Shown here in pieces: positions 45,935 through 54,902 of a stretch of DNA of 64,000 nt; position 1 is the stretch's first letter; each line of letters opens with the position of its first letter. A program made the translations under genes and the position numbers. Source of the DNA: Halomontanus rarus (lineage in GTDB: Archaea; Halobacteriota; Halobacteria; Halobacteriales; Natrialbaceae); the NCBI RefSeq assembly GCF_029338335.1, contig NZ_CP119800.1; one strand, 5' to 3'. The notes beneath the pieces are model-generated. The model was not told the DNA's origin and searched no databases. It worked only from the letters and a program-made list of their open reading frames with translations.

Positions 45935-47698
45935 TCACCAGTCGCGGAGCCCTCTGCCCGCGAGCCGCCCGGGAAGCTTCTCGTCGTCGAACGTCGGATC
46001 GTCGATCGCGGAGCCGATGGCGATGCCGGGATACTCGCCACGCACCGGTGGATCGCGGGTCAACCCCTCGGGAACGGTGCCGGTCATCAGCGAGGGGACG
46101 GGCCGGCCCAGCGCGGCCATCGTGATCGGCGCGACGTCGGTGACCGAGAGTCGATTCGGCGACTCGCCGTCGAACCCGGGGCCGGCGCCGACGAACACGC
46201 CCTCGAGGGCGCGGCCGTAGCTGTCGATCGGGTGGAACGCCTTCCCCCGCCGAGAGAGATTCGCCGAGACGGTGTGGTTCTCCCCTTTCGGGAGGACGAA
46301 CACGTCGGGGGCGTACTCGACGAACGGGCCGTCGTAGAGGTGCTCGCGGCGGCAGGCGAACTCGAACGCCGGCTCGCCGTCAGGCGTCTCGAGGCTCGAG
46401 AGCAGTTCGACGAGATCCGTACAGACGGATTCGTACTTCGACGGTGTGACCCGTCCGTACGGCTCGCGCCCGGCGAGGTTGACCCGGACGCCCATCTGCG
46501 GTCCGGCCGCACAGTAGGCTCGCGAGCGGTGCCAGTCGACCGTCCGTTCCGACCGTCCCAGTCCGAAGAGCGACGACAGGCGCTCGAGGACCGCCGAGAG
46601 GCCGGTCCGGTCGGCGATCGTTCCGATGGTTCGGGGTATTCCACCGCCGTTCTCGGCGTTCGCTTCTCCGTCTTTTCGGTTTCGATCCGACTTTGACTCT
46701 CGCTCCCCGACCGGATCGCTCTCCGCTCCGCGTCCGTCCGCGGCCACGTCCACATCTACATCTACCCCCGCTTCGGGGTCCTCGAGCGCCCTCACGGTCT
46801 CGTCTCGCTCGCCAACCTCGAACGCCCGTAACTGCTCGCCGGCCTCGGACAGCGTCGCTGGCGGGAGGCTGCCGCTCGTCGTCTCGAGGTAGCCGTGCTC
46901 GGAGAGGATCTCGTTCACGTCGATCCGGTAGCCGGTCCGCCGGGCGGTGCCGTGGTTCGAGCAGAGCACGACGGTCGTCTCCTCGCCGACGGTCTCGAGG
47001 ACGTCCCCGACCAGCTGGTCGGCCGCCTCGTAGACGCTGCGGATGCGTTCGACGTCGTCGTCTCGAGGCTGTCTCTCGCATTCACGGAGTCCCCGCGAGA
47101 CGACGTCGGTCCCACGGACGCCACAAACCGCCAGTTCCCACTCCTCGCGCTCGAGCAGGGCGACGGCCGCCCGCCGGCGTTGATCGACGAGTTCGAGGGT
47201 GTACTCGAGACGGTCGTCGTCCTCGGGTGGCGGCCCGGAAATCGTGTACTCGTCGGTCGAGTCGCCGACCTCGTCGTTCAACTCCTCGCGAATCCCGTCC
47301 GGGTAGCCGTGCTCGACGTCGCCGGCGGGGAGGCCCGGCACGACGACGCCGTTGATCGGATCGGCGGGGTGGGTCAGGGGGACGTTCAGCACGACCGACG
47401 AGCCCCCCTCGCTCGAGAGGTAGTCCCAGAGCGCCGGTCGGCGGACGTCGACTCCCGAGGCCGGCGTCGCTTCGTCGGGGTAGCTGTCGGTCCGGAAGGC
47501 GCCGAAGACGCCGTGGTGACTCGGATCTGTCCCCGTGTACAGCGACGGCCAGGCGCTCGCGCTCCGGGGTGGATAGGTCGACTCGAGCGGGGCTTCGACC
47601 CCCCGGTCGCGAAGCGCCGCGATGTTCGGCAGCGAAGATTCGAACCGATCCAGAAACCGCGCGTCGAGTCCGTCGAACCCCAGCACGACGGCCCGCAT
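45935..47698 (-). CDS. Diverged type I phosphodiesterase/alkaline phosphatase-like protein
   Basis: 587 aa from MRAVVLGFDG (47698; a start at 47713 adds five residues). The first metal Asp (LGFDG) and the ASAWPSLYTGTDPSHHGVFGAF region are retained, but the usual SDHG is SNHG (VLCSNHGTAR), replacing an expected metal ligand. An acidic insert of ~60 residues (DVDVDVAADG...) interrupts the domain. It may have altered or lost activity. It is followed on the same strand by no close gene, and precedes none. The ATAACAAAG motif lies 127 nt upstream. Confidence 0.8.
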   Translation of the reverse strand: MRAVVLGFDGLDARFLDRFESSLPNIAALRDRGVEAPLESTYPPRSASAWPSLYTGTDPSHHGVFGAFRTDSYPDEATPASGVDVRRPALWDYLSSEGGSSVVLNVPLTHPADPINGVVVPGLPAGDVEHGYPDGIREELNDEVGDSTDEYTISGPPPEDDDRLEYTLELVDQRRRAAVALLEREEWELAVCGVRGTDVVSRGLRECERQPRDDDVERIRSVYEAADQLVGDVLETVGEETTVVLCSNHGTARRTGYRIDVNEILSEHGYLETTSGSLPPATLSEAGEQLRAFEVGERDETVRALEDPEAGVDVDVDVAADGRGAESDPVGERESKSDRNRKDGEANAENGGGIPRTIGTIADRTGLSAVLERLSSLFGLGRSERTVDWHRSRAYCAAGPQMGVRVNLAGREPYGRVTPSKYESVCTDLVELLSSLETPDGEPAFEFACRREHLYDGPFVEYAPDVFVLPKGENHTVSANLSRRGKAFHPIDSYGRALEGVFVGAGPGFDGESPNRLSVTDVAPITMAALGRPVPSLMTGTVPEGLTRDPPVRGEYPGIAIGSAIDDPTFDDEKLPGRLAGRGLRDW

Positions 47699-47825
47699 CA
47701 CGACACCTCCCATACCGACGCCGAATTCGGTCGCCCTCGAGTCCGGGTGGCTCCGCTCGAGCGGTGACCGACGACTGGCGCGCGACTCGAGTCGTTCATT
47801 AGCCCACGAAACGCCGGCGCGGGCC

Positions 47826-47833
47826 TTTGTTAT
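47826..47833 (-). promoter_or_regulatory. ATAACAAA motif
   Basis: AGATAACAAAGGCCC on the coding strand, 127 nt before the phosphodiesterase-like gene at 47698. It is also just after the end of the GT2 gene (47892). Confidence 0.45.
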
Positions 47834-47891
47834 CTGTCGAATTCCCCGCGGAGCGGCGCTTCAACGAGGGCCTATTCGTGTTCGGCGGCGC

Positions 47892-49031
47892 CTACCGCTC
47901 GCGTCCGCGTTCGGCGCGGTGTGTCCCGGCTCGTCGTTTCGCTTCCGTCCCCCTCTCGCTCCCGCTTCCGTTCTCGCCCCGGTACTCGTACCGACGGCAC
48001 TCGAGGCCCCGACTCTCGTCCATCTCGAGGTCGATCCCCAGTGCGAGCGCGATCGTGCCGAGGACGAACATTGTCGCGGCGACAGCGCGGTCGCTCGAGT
48101 GGCTGTGGGCGGGTTCCGACTTCGAATTCGATCCGCTCGTGCTCGTGGTGCTCGTGCTCGTGCTCGTGTTCGCACTCGAGAGCACGCCGCCGAGACCCCC
48201 GGCGATCCCACTCGCACCGAGGGCGTGGAACCCGACGAGCGGACGGCCGTCTCGAGCGCCCCTTCGGAGCCGACCGCAGTACCCCCGGAGGAGAATACGC
48301 GAGACCGCCGGAACGAACTCGCGGTAGCGAATGCTGCTCTTCTCGTCGCCGTAGACGGCGGGCATCGCGACGTCCGCGACGCGACACTCGCGTGCGCGTA
48401 GTCGAATCAAAAGGTGATTGAGGAACCCGAACCCGTCGTAGAGGGCGTCGAGGTCCAGCACCTCGATCGTTTCCCGCGAGATTGCGGTATACCCGTTCTG
48501 GGGATCGGAGAGTTTCCAGTAGCCCGATCCGACCTTGGTCAACAGGGAGAGCGCCGCGTTGCCGAACAGTCGAACGCCGCCCATCTCGCGCCGGTCGGCC
48601 GGGTGGAGCAGTCGGTTGCCCGTCGCGTACTCCGCCTCGTCGCGAACCACGGGGGTGACGATGCGCTCGAGGATGGCGGGGTCCATCTGTCCGTCGCCGT
48701 TCATCACCGCGACGACGTCCGCGCCGTCGGCGGCGGCGCGGGCGTACCCCGTCTTGACCGTCGCGCCGTAGCCGCCGTTTACCGCGCGTCGGATCGGGAC
48801 GACTCGCCGTGATTCCGGGAGCGAGTGCTCCCGAGCTCGAGATCGGCCACCCCAGTCCTCGTTGACCCGATCGGCGACGCGCCGAATCTCCGCCCACGTG
48901 TCGTCGGGCGACGCGTCGTCGACGGCGTAGATCCGGTCGACGAACGCCGGGACCGTCTCGATAACGCGACCGACAGAAGCAGCTTCGCGGTAGGCGGTGA
49001 CGACGACGGCGATCGATGCGCCCTCGAGCAT
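47892..49031 (-). CDS. Glycosyltransferase family 2
   Basis: 379 aa. GT-A fold: VVVTAYREAASVGRVIETVP and VDDASPDDT at the N-terminus, then VMNGDGQMDPAIL (DxD-type) and YTAISRETIEVL. No large membrane domain precedes residue ~270; one hydrophobic helix (~315-330) may anchor it. A Ser-Thr repeat from GCTCGT hexamers lies between. It likely transfers a sugar to a lipid carrier. It is downstream of the nucleotide-sugar genes on the same strand, 54 nt away. Confidence 0.9.
   Translation of the reverse strand: MLEGASIAVVVTAYREAASVGRVIETVPAFVDRIYAVDDASPDDTWAEIRRVADRVNEDWGGRSRAREHSLPESRRVVPIRRAVNGGYGATVKTGYARAAADGADVVAVMNGDGQMDPAILERIVTPVVRDEAEYATGNRLLHPADRREMGGVRLFGNAALSLLTKVGSGYWKLSDPQNGYTAISRETIEVLDLDALYDGFGFLNHLLIRLRARECRVADVAMPAVYGDEKSSIRYREFVPAVSRILLRGYCGRLRRGARDGRPLVGFHALGASGIAGGLGGVLSSANTSTSTSTTSTSGSNSKSEPAHSHSSDRAVAATMFVLGTIALALGIDLEMDESRGLECRRYEYRGENGSGSERGTEAKRRAGTHRAERGRER
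48135..48172. repeat. GCTCGT hexamer repeat in the GT2 gene
   Basis: About six GCTCGT-like hexamers encode a Ser-Thr run in a linker near residue 290. Confidence 0.75.
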
Positions 49032-49085
49032 GAGCGTAGGTGGATCTGACTTCGACTTCGACGCGGACTCGACGAGTCTACCGGG

Positions 49086-50540
49086 CTACTGATCGGCCCG
49101 GCTGGCCGACGCCTCCTCGTTCCGCGCGGGTAGGTACTCGGGAACCTCGTCGTTCTCGTTGCCCTCCCCTTCGATGATTTTCGGTCGGTCGGCGACCGAG
49201 CCGCCGAGCGGGTGGTACTCGTGATGGCTGTCCTCGAGATCGAGCGCGTCCCGACCGTCGAGGACGACCATCGGATCGATGTCGTCCCAGTCGATCGTGT
49301 CGAACGCCGCCTGCGGGGTCACCAGGATCGCGCCGTCGAAGTCGCGGTCGGGAAGTTCCTCGAGGGCGACGGGTTCGGCCCCGAACTCGGCGGGGTCGAC
49401 GAGCGGGTCGGTCGCGACGACCTCGGCGCCGAGGTCGTCGAGGTGCTCGATGATCCCGAGCGCGGGCGAGGCCCGCGTCTCCTCGACGCCGGGCCGGTAG
49501 GTGATCCCGAGGACGAGGACGGTGGCGTCCGCGAGGTCGATCCCCGACGCCGCGAGTTCGCGCCCGAGTTTCTCGACGGTGAATCTGGGCATCTCGTCGT
49601 TGGTCTCTCGAGCCGTTCGGGTCACCGACATCGGGTCCTCGGTCTGGGCCAGCAGGAAGTGCGGGTAGTACGGAATGCAGTGGCCGCCGACGCCCGGACC
49701 GGGGTCGTGGAGGTGACACATCGGGATGTGGTTGGCCGTCTCGATGGCCTCGCGGACCGAGATTCCGAGGTCGTCGGCGATCCGGCCGAGTTCGTTCGCC
49801 AGCCCGATGTTGACGTCGCGGTAGACGCCCTCGAACACTTTGACCGCCTCGGCGGTGGTCGTGTCGCGCACGACGTGGATCTCGTTGCTCGAGAGCTCGC
49901 TGTAGAGCAGCGACGCGACGCGAGCGCTCTCGTCGTCGATGCCGCCGACGACCTTCGGGTACGCGCCGCGGATGTCCCGCAGCGCGGTGCCGGAGGCGGT
50001 CCGTTCGGGGCAGAACGCCACCCCGAACTCGTCGGTCGAGAGACCGCTCTCCGCGGCGAGGTGGGGGTGGATGACGTCCTCGCAGGTCCCCGGCGGGAGC
50101 GTCGACTCGGCGATCACGAGGTCGCCCGGCGACAGCCCTTCGGCGATGTCGCCGACGACGGCCTCGATCGTCGAGAGGTCGGGTTCGTCGTCGTCGACGA
50201 GCGTCGGGACGATGATCACGTGGACGCTCGCGCGCGCCGCCGCGACGGCCCCGTCGGTCGTCGCCTCGAGTCGGCCGCGGTCGACCTGGTCGGCGACGAC
50301 CTCGGGGAGTTCGGGTTCGCCGGTGACGTGACAGCCGCCGTCGTTGATCGTCTCGACGACGTCGGGGTCGATGTCGACGCCGGTGACGTTCCCCGCGGTC
50401 TCCGCGTAGACGGCGGCCAGCGGCAGCCCCATCTTTCCCAGGCCGTAGACCGCGACCGGGACCTCGCCCGAGGTGAACGCCTCGCGCTGGGCCGCCGTCG
50501 ACGCCGTCGAGTTGTACAACCGGACTGGCTCGCCGCTCAT
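49086..50540 (-). CDS. UDP-sugar 6-dehydrogenase (WbpA/WecC-like)
   Basis: 484 aa from the ATG at 50540. PVAVYGLGKMGLPLAAVYAE is the NAD-binding Rossmann start. TLPPGTCEDV and the Cys in GVGGHCIPYYP (the catalytic Cys) fit UDP-GlcNAc/ManNAc 6-dehydrogenases, which oxidise C6 to a uronic acid. It overlaps the oxidoreductase gene by 4 nt and is the last of a four-gene operon with WbpB-, WbpE- and WbpD-like genes, so the product is probably a diacetamido hexuronic acid. The C-terminal acidic tail is unusual. Confidence 0.9.
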   Translation of the reverse strand: MSGEPVRLYNSTASTAAQREAFTSGEVPVAVYGLGKMGLPLAAVYAETAGNVTGVDIDPDVVETINDGGCHVTGEPELPEVVADQVDRGRLEATTDGAVAAARASVHVIIVPTLVDDDEPDLSTIEAVVGDIAEGLSPGDLVIAESTLPPGTCEDVIHPHLAAESGLSTDEFGVAFCPERTASGTALRDIRGAYPKVVGGIDDESARVASLLYSELSSNEIHVVRDTTTAEAVKVFEGVYRDVNIGLANELGRIADDLGISVREAIETANHIPMCHLHDPGPGVGGHCIPYYPHFLLAQTEDPMSVTRTARETNDEMPRFTVEKLGRELAASGIDLADATVLVLGITYRPGVEETRASPALGIIEHLDDLGAEVVATDPLVDPAEFGAEPVALEELPDRDFDGAILVTPQAAFDTIDWDDIDPMVVLDGRDALDLEDSHHEYHPLGGSVADRPKIIEGEGNENDEVPEYLPARNEEASASRADQ

Positions 50541-51538
50541 TGGGGACGCACCTCGAGGCCGTCCTCCTCGGCCACGAGTCGGTCGATCGTCTGGACGGTT
50601 TCGAGGGCGTGGAGGCCGTCGTCGGCGGTCACCTCGGGGATGGTGCCGTCCGACGCGCTCTCGACGAACGACTCGAGTTCGCACTTGAGCGGTTCCCGGT
50701 TTTGCACTCGCGGCCGTTCGATCACGCTCTCGTGGCGGTAGCGGTTCTTCCCGTCGTCGATGACGTACTCGGGGTAGGAGTCGCGGTGGATCAACACCGT
50801 CTGCTCGAGGTAGTCGACCTCGACGAGACACTCCTCGGCGGTCACCGTGAGCCGACGGATCTTCTTCTGGGTGACGCGGCTGGCGGTCACCGACGCGACC
50901 ACGCCGTCGTCGTACTCCATCGTCGCCGTGGCGAAGTTACCGTTCTCCGCACCCGTGGCGGCGATCGAGGACGGCTCGCGGCCGAGCAGCGAGTGGACGA
51001 TGTCCACGTCGTGGATCATCAGGTCGTAGGTGACGTCGTCCGTCGCGGTTCGGTCGATCGGCGGGCCGAGGCGTTCGGCTTCGACCGCGATCACGTTGAG
51101 GTCGTCGATCAGGTCCGCGAGCGCCTGGACGGCGGGGTTAAATCGCTCGATGTGGCCGACCTGGAGCGTGACGCCCTCCTCGTGTGCGCGTCGTTTGAGC
51201 TTTCGGCCCCGTTCGATGGTGTCGGCGATCGGTTTCTCCACCAGGACGTGGACGCCGGCGTCGATACAGGCGCCGACGACGTCGTAGTGGGCCGTCGTCG
51301 GCACGGCGACCGTGACGACGTCGCAGTTCTCGAGCAGCGTCTCGAAGTCGTGGGCTCGCGTGCCGTATTCGGCGGCGACGCGTTCGGCTTGTTCCGTATC
51401 GAGATCCGTGACGCCGACGAGGGTGGTATTCTGTAGTTCGCTGTACACGCGCGCGTGGTTTTCGCCCATCGCACCGACGCCGACGACGCCGGCGCGGACG
51501 GGGGTCGATTCGATCACAGTCGAGTTAGCGACGGTCAT
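50537..51538 (-). CDS. WbpB-like UDP-sugar 3-dehydrogenase (Gfo/Idh/MocA)
   Basis: 333 aa. AGVVGVGAMGENHARVYSEL is the NAD-binding start, VEKPIAD the catalytic-Lys motif, and DLMIHDVDIVHSLL carries the His. In bacteria WbpB oxidises C3 of UDP-GlcNAcA before transamination by WbpE. Its overlaps with both neighbours support this reading. Confidence 0.85.
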   Translation of the reverse strand: MTVANSTVIESTPVRAGVVGVGAMGENHARVYSELQNTTLVGVTDLDTEQAERVAAEYGTRAHDFETLLENCDVVTVAVPTTAHYDVVGACIDAGVHVLVEKPIADTIERGRKLKRRAHEEGVTLQVGHIERFNPAVQALADLIDDLNVIAVEAERLGPPIDRTATDDVTYDLMIHDVDIVHSLLGREPSSIAATGAENGNFATATMEYDDGVVASVTASRVTQKKIRRLTVTAEECLVEVDYLEQTVLIHRDSYPEYVIDDGKNRYRHESVIERPRVQNREPLKCELESFVESASDGTIPEVTADDGLHALETVQTIDRLVAEEDGLEVRPQ

Positions 51539-52677
51539 GTGGAGTGGAAGTAGTCGTCGACCGCTTCGACGACGGTTCGACGGTCGTCGGCGGTCAGGTT
51601 CGGATGGACCGGCAGCGAGACGGCTTGCTCGGCCGCCCGTTCGGACCGCGGCAGGTCGGCAGCCGCCGTACTGACGGTCTCGTAGGCTGGTTGTCTGTGG
51701 ATCGGGGTCGGATAGTAGACGCCGCTCCCGACGCCCCGACTCGAGAGCGATTTTCTGAGCGCCTCCCGGTCGTCGACGCGGATCGTGTACTGGTGATAGA
51801 CGTGTCGGTACCCCTCCGGGACGTGGGGTGTCTCGAGGCCGATAGAGTCGTCTCCACCTTCGACCCCGAGACCCGACAACTGCTCGTCGTAGTACCGGGC
51901 GTTCTCGCGACGGGCCTCGTTGAACTCGGGGAGACGCTCGAGTTGCGTCCGGCCGATCGCGGCCGCGAGACTCGTCATCCGGTAGTTGTGTCCGAGATCG
52001 ACGTGTTCGTAGCTCCCGTGGCTCGTCTCCGCTCGCCCGTGGTTGATGTAGCTGGCGGCGCGCTCGGCGACGCCCTCGTCGCTCGTCGTGATGATCCCCC
52101 CCTCACCCGTGGTCATGTTCTTCGTCGGGTAGAAGGAGAAGCAGGCGGCGTCGCCGAAGCTCCCAACTCGCTGTCCGTCGATCGCAGCGCCGTGGGCTTG
52201 GCAGGCGTCCTCGAGGACGAACAGTTCGTACTCGTCGGCGAGCGCGCCCAGTTCGTCCATCGGCGCCGCGAGTCCGTACAGGTGGACCGGCATGATGCCG
52301 ACGATGTCGTCGCGCCGCTCCAACACGCGCTCGACCGCGGCCGGATCGAGCGTGTACGTCTCGGGATCGATGTCGGCGAACACCGGCGTCCCGCCGGCCA
52401 GCCGGATCGCGTTCGCGCTCGCGACGAACGAAAACGGAGAGGTGACGACGGCGTCTCCCTCCTCGACGCCCAGCGCCTCGAGCGCGGCGTGGAGCGCCGT
52501 CGTCCCGTTAGAGGTCGCCACACCGCGATCGGCGCCGCAGTAGGCGGCGAATTCGCTCTCGAAGGTTCTGACTTCCGGCCCGTCGGCGAGCTGGCCGCTC
52601 TCGAGGACCGACTGGACGCGGTCGATCGCGTCGTCGCCGACCTCGGGGTCGGCGATCGAAATGTCGTCTCTCGTCAT
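51535..52677 (-). CDS. DegT/DnrJ/EryC1 (WbpE-like) sugar aminotransferase
   Basis: 380 aa from the ATG at 52677. The PLP Lys is in FSFYPTKNMTTGEGG, and DACQAHGA is the conserved Asp/His-containing motif (family EDAAHA-like). It installs an amino group on a keto-nucleotide-sugar with glutamate as donor. It overlaps both flanking genes by 4 nt, which fits the WbpB-WbpE-WbpD series. Confidence 0.92.
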   Translation of the reverse strand: MTRDDISIADPEVGDDAIDRVQSVLESGQLADGPEVRTFESEFAAYCGADRGVATSNGTTALHAALEALGVEEGDAVVTSPFSFVASANAIRLAGGTPVFADIDPETYTLDPAAVERVLERRDDIVGIMPVHLYGLAAPMDELGALADEYELFVLEDACQAHGAAIDGQRVGSFGDAACFSFYPTKNMTTGEGGIITTSDEGVAERAASYINHGRAETSHGSYEHVDLGHNYRMTSLAAAIGRTQLERLPEFNEARRENARYYDEQLSGLGVEGGDDSIGLETPHVPEGYRHVYHQYTIRVDDREALRKSLSSRGVGSGVYYPTPIHRQPAYETVSTAAADLPRSERAAEQAVSLPVHPNLTADDRRTVVEAVDDYFHST

Positions 52678-53270
52678 GCGAGCTGGTTGGGTCCCTCGAG
52701 CGGGTCGGGGAGCGCCTGTGGTTTCGCGGGCGTGCCGATCGCGAGCGTGTTCGGCGGAACGTCCTCGGTGACGAGCGCGCCGGCTGCGACGAACGCGTTC
52801 TCGCCGACGGTGACGCCGGGCAGGAGCGTCGCGTTCGCGCCGATCGAGGCGCCGTCTTCGATCGTCGGCCCCTCGAGCCCGTTGTCGGTACGGATCGGGT
52901 ACTCGTCGTTGGTCAACACGGCGCCGGGACCGATGAAGACGTTCGAGCCGATGGTCGTGTTCGTCGGGACGTAGACGTTGGTCTGGAGGCTGACGTGGTC
53001 TCCGATGGTCGTCGTCCCGTCGATGACGGCCTTGGTGCCGACGAGGACGTCGTCGCCGATCGTGGTGTCCTCGCGGATCATCGCGTCGTGGCCGGTCGTG
53101 AACCCGTCGCCGATCGTGACGTCCGCGTAGACGATCGTTCCCGCGCGAACGGTCGCGTCGTCGCCGATTCGCGTCGGTGCGTCCGCCTCGGGGCCGCCGT
53201 AGCCGACGTCGGCCGCCTCGTCGATCGTACAATTGTTGCCGTACACGACGTGTGCGTGGGTCGTACTCAT
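52674..53270 (-). CDS. WbpD-like hexapeptide-repeat N-acetyltransferase
   Basis: 198 aa, left-handed beta-helix with many [IV]G-type hexapeptides (TRIGDDATVRAGTIVY, TTIGDDVLVGTKAVIDG, ASIGANATLLPGVTVG). Such proteins acetylate the 3-amino group formed by WbpE. It is the first gene of the four-gene operon (52674 to 49086). The ATAACAAAG motif lies 172 nt upstream. Confidence 0.92.
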   Translation of the reverse strand: MSTTHAHVVYGNNCTIDEAADVGYGGPEADAPTRIGDDATVRAGTIVYADVTIGDGFTTGHDAMIREDTTIGDDVLVGTKAVIDGTTTIGDHVSLQTNVYVPTNTTIGSNVFIGPGAVLTNDEYPIRTDNGLEGPTIEDGASIGANATLLPGVTVGENAFVAAGALVTEDVPPNTLAIGTPAKPQALPDPLEGPNQLA

Positions 53271-53310
53271 CGCCGACCACCTCGCGTGGCCGTCGCGGTC
53301 GGTGCTATCG

Positions 53311-53345
53311 ATGGGAACGGAGACGGAGACGAAGACGGGGGAACG
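53311..53345. repeat. GGAGAC-type hexamer repeat
   Basis: Five purine-rich hexamers similar to those at 16482-16526. Confidence 0.65.
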
Positions 53346-53442
53346 GACCGTTCGATCCGTCGCCGGGACTGTATTCGTGTCGTAGTCATGGGAATTCGAT
53401 ACCCAGCGTGGGCAGTCATCCAGATACAGCCGGTAACGAGGC

Positions 53443-53450
53443 TTTGTTAT
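53443..53450 (-). promoter_or_regulatory. ATAACAAA motif
   Basis: GGATAACAAAGCCTC on the coding strand, 172 nt before the WbpD-like gene that heads the operon. Confidence 0.5.
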
Positions 53451-53742
53451 CCTTGGCCTGAGCTACCAGTAGTCCCGAACTACAACGTTCGTCCGGTGAT
53501 CGACGATGGGTCTCTGTCTGACCGTCTGGAGCGGGTAATTTCTGCCTCGAGGTCGATCTCGACGAAACAAAACGTCGGATTATTCGTCCGTCACAGCCGC
53601 TAACCGGTACAATGCCATTTCGAGAGGGTAGCCGGCAGATAGTAAAGTGTGAATCCGTCCCACTCGTGTACGTGAGGCATCTGATGACCCCGGTTACTAT
53701 CACAACGGGATCTCACCGTGACGTTCGAGGTCGAGGCCGACT

Positions 53743-54276
53743 ATGACGGACGACGGCCTCACGCAGGCTGAACTGTTCGACGTGTTTAGCAACGCTCGTC
53801 GGCGGCGGACGGTACGGTTCCTGAAACGCCAGAACGGCTCGTGCGATCTCGCGCCGCTCGTCGAACAGGTCGCCGCCTGGGAGAACGACACCGATCCCGA
53901 CGACGTAACGCGCGCACAGCGCCGACGAGTGTACATTTCGCTGTACCAGACGCACCTACCGATGCTCGAGGATCACGGGATCGTCGAGTGGGACGCCGAC
54001 GGACACTCCATCGACCTCCTTCCGAGCGAGAGCACGTTCGATCCGTACCTCGACCGACACGTCGACGGGCAACGCGCCTGGCACACCATGTACGCGTCGC
54101 TCTCGATCGGCGGCGTCGTCGTGTTCGTCCTCGCGTGGCTCTCCGTCGGTCCGTTGAGCGTCTCTCTCGCACCGTTCGTCGCGATCGCACTCAGCGTCGC
54201 CGTCTTCCTCCTCGCGACCGTCCACCACGTCTCCCGTCGATCCGGTCGCCTTCCCGTTCCGATTCCGGGCCGATAA
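53743..54276 (+). CDS. DUF7344 winged-helix protein with two C-terminal TM helices
   Basis: 177 aa. The wHTH (ELFDVFSNARRRRTVRFLKRQ, LVEQVAAWEND, RRRVYISLYQTHLPMLEDHGIVEWD) is followed by two hydrophobic helices (~117-165). It shares the AWEND and YQTHLP signatures with the proteins at 10858 and (in part) 59294. Likely a membrane-bound regulator; it is placed at the border of the glycan locus, divergent from the WbpD operon. Confidence 0.85.
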   Translation: MTDDGLTQAELFDVFSNARRRRTVRFLKRQNGSCDLAPLVEQVAAWENDTDPDDVTRAQRRRVYISLYQTHLPMLEDHGIVEWDADGHSIDLLPSESTFDPYLDRHVDGQRAWHTMYASLSIGGVVVFVLAWLSVGPLSVSLAPFVAIALSVAVFLLATVHHVSRRSGRLPVPIPGR

Positions 54277-54902
54277 TCCGATCCTCGATCGCGTCGGTCG
54301 AGCTCTTCTCTGACGGCACTCGATGACACTGACCCGCGCGTATCGTAACACCCGATACCAGTTGCAGTTACAGTTACAGATACAGATACAGTCTCAGTCA
54401 CACGCCGATCGCACACTCCTCGCGCGATCAGGTGTCCGGTGACGTTCGGCGGCGACGATAGTCGGTGCTGCGTACTCGAGATTTCCTCGAACGTCTACCT
54501 GCTGATACAGGCTGCCGTCACTGTTTACCGGTGTACCCGCAGATCGGTCGCGGTTTCGCCGGAAATGACGGACAACAGTCCGTCTGAGGCCATGGACCAT
54601 CGATAGACCGGTTCCGGTTCCTCGCCTCGAGCGGCATCGTCGCCCTCGCCCTCGTCCTCGTCCCTGTCCACGTCTACTTCACCCGAGCTGGGACCGTTCT
54701 CGAACGGGCTCGGTACACGCCGCACTCTCGAGTCGACGGCCGAAAACCGAACGCTGAACCCAGAGAATTGAACTCGAGAGTCGGGATCTGGTCGGAAAGG
54801 CCGGAGAGATTGATCGGAGAAGGCTGGAGAGGGTCCACGGTTTCACTTGCGGGAAGGCTGTGCGAGCGGGTGTTCACTGCCGGAGGTGTGGACTGGTCCT
54901 CG
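54277..54902. other. Intergenic region with hexamer repeat
   Basis: 626 nt between convergent genes. Only the CAGTTA repeat at 54359-54402 stands out. Confidence 0.4.
54359..54402. repeat. CAGTTA/CAGATA hexamer repeat
   Basis: Seven successive hexamers (CAGTTG, CAGTTA twice, CAGATA twice, CAGTCT, CAGTCA), about 85 nt after the DUF7344 gene. Confidence 0.8.

Larger units (their letters stand above)
53271..53742. other. Intergenic region with motif and GGAGAC repeat
   Basis: 472 nt between divergent genes, with a purine hexamer repeat (53311-53345) and the motif at 53443-53450. No gene seen. Confidence 0.4.

Noticed and set aside
54525..54725. 66-codon acidic frame after the DUF1616 gene
   Set aside because: No motif and no hydrophobic or zinc pattern; probably chance.
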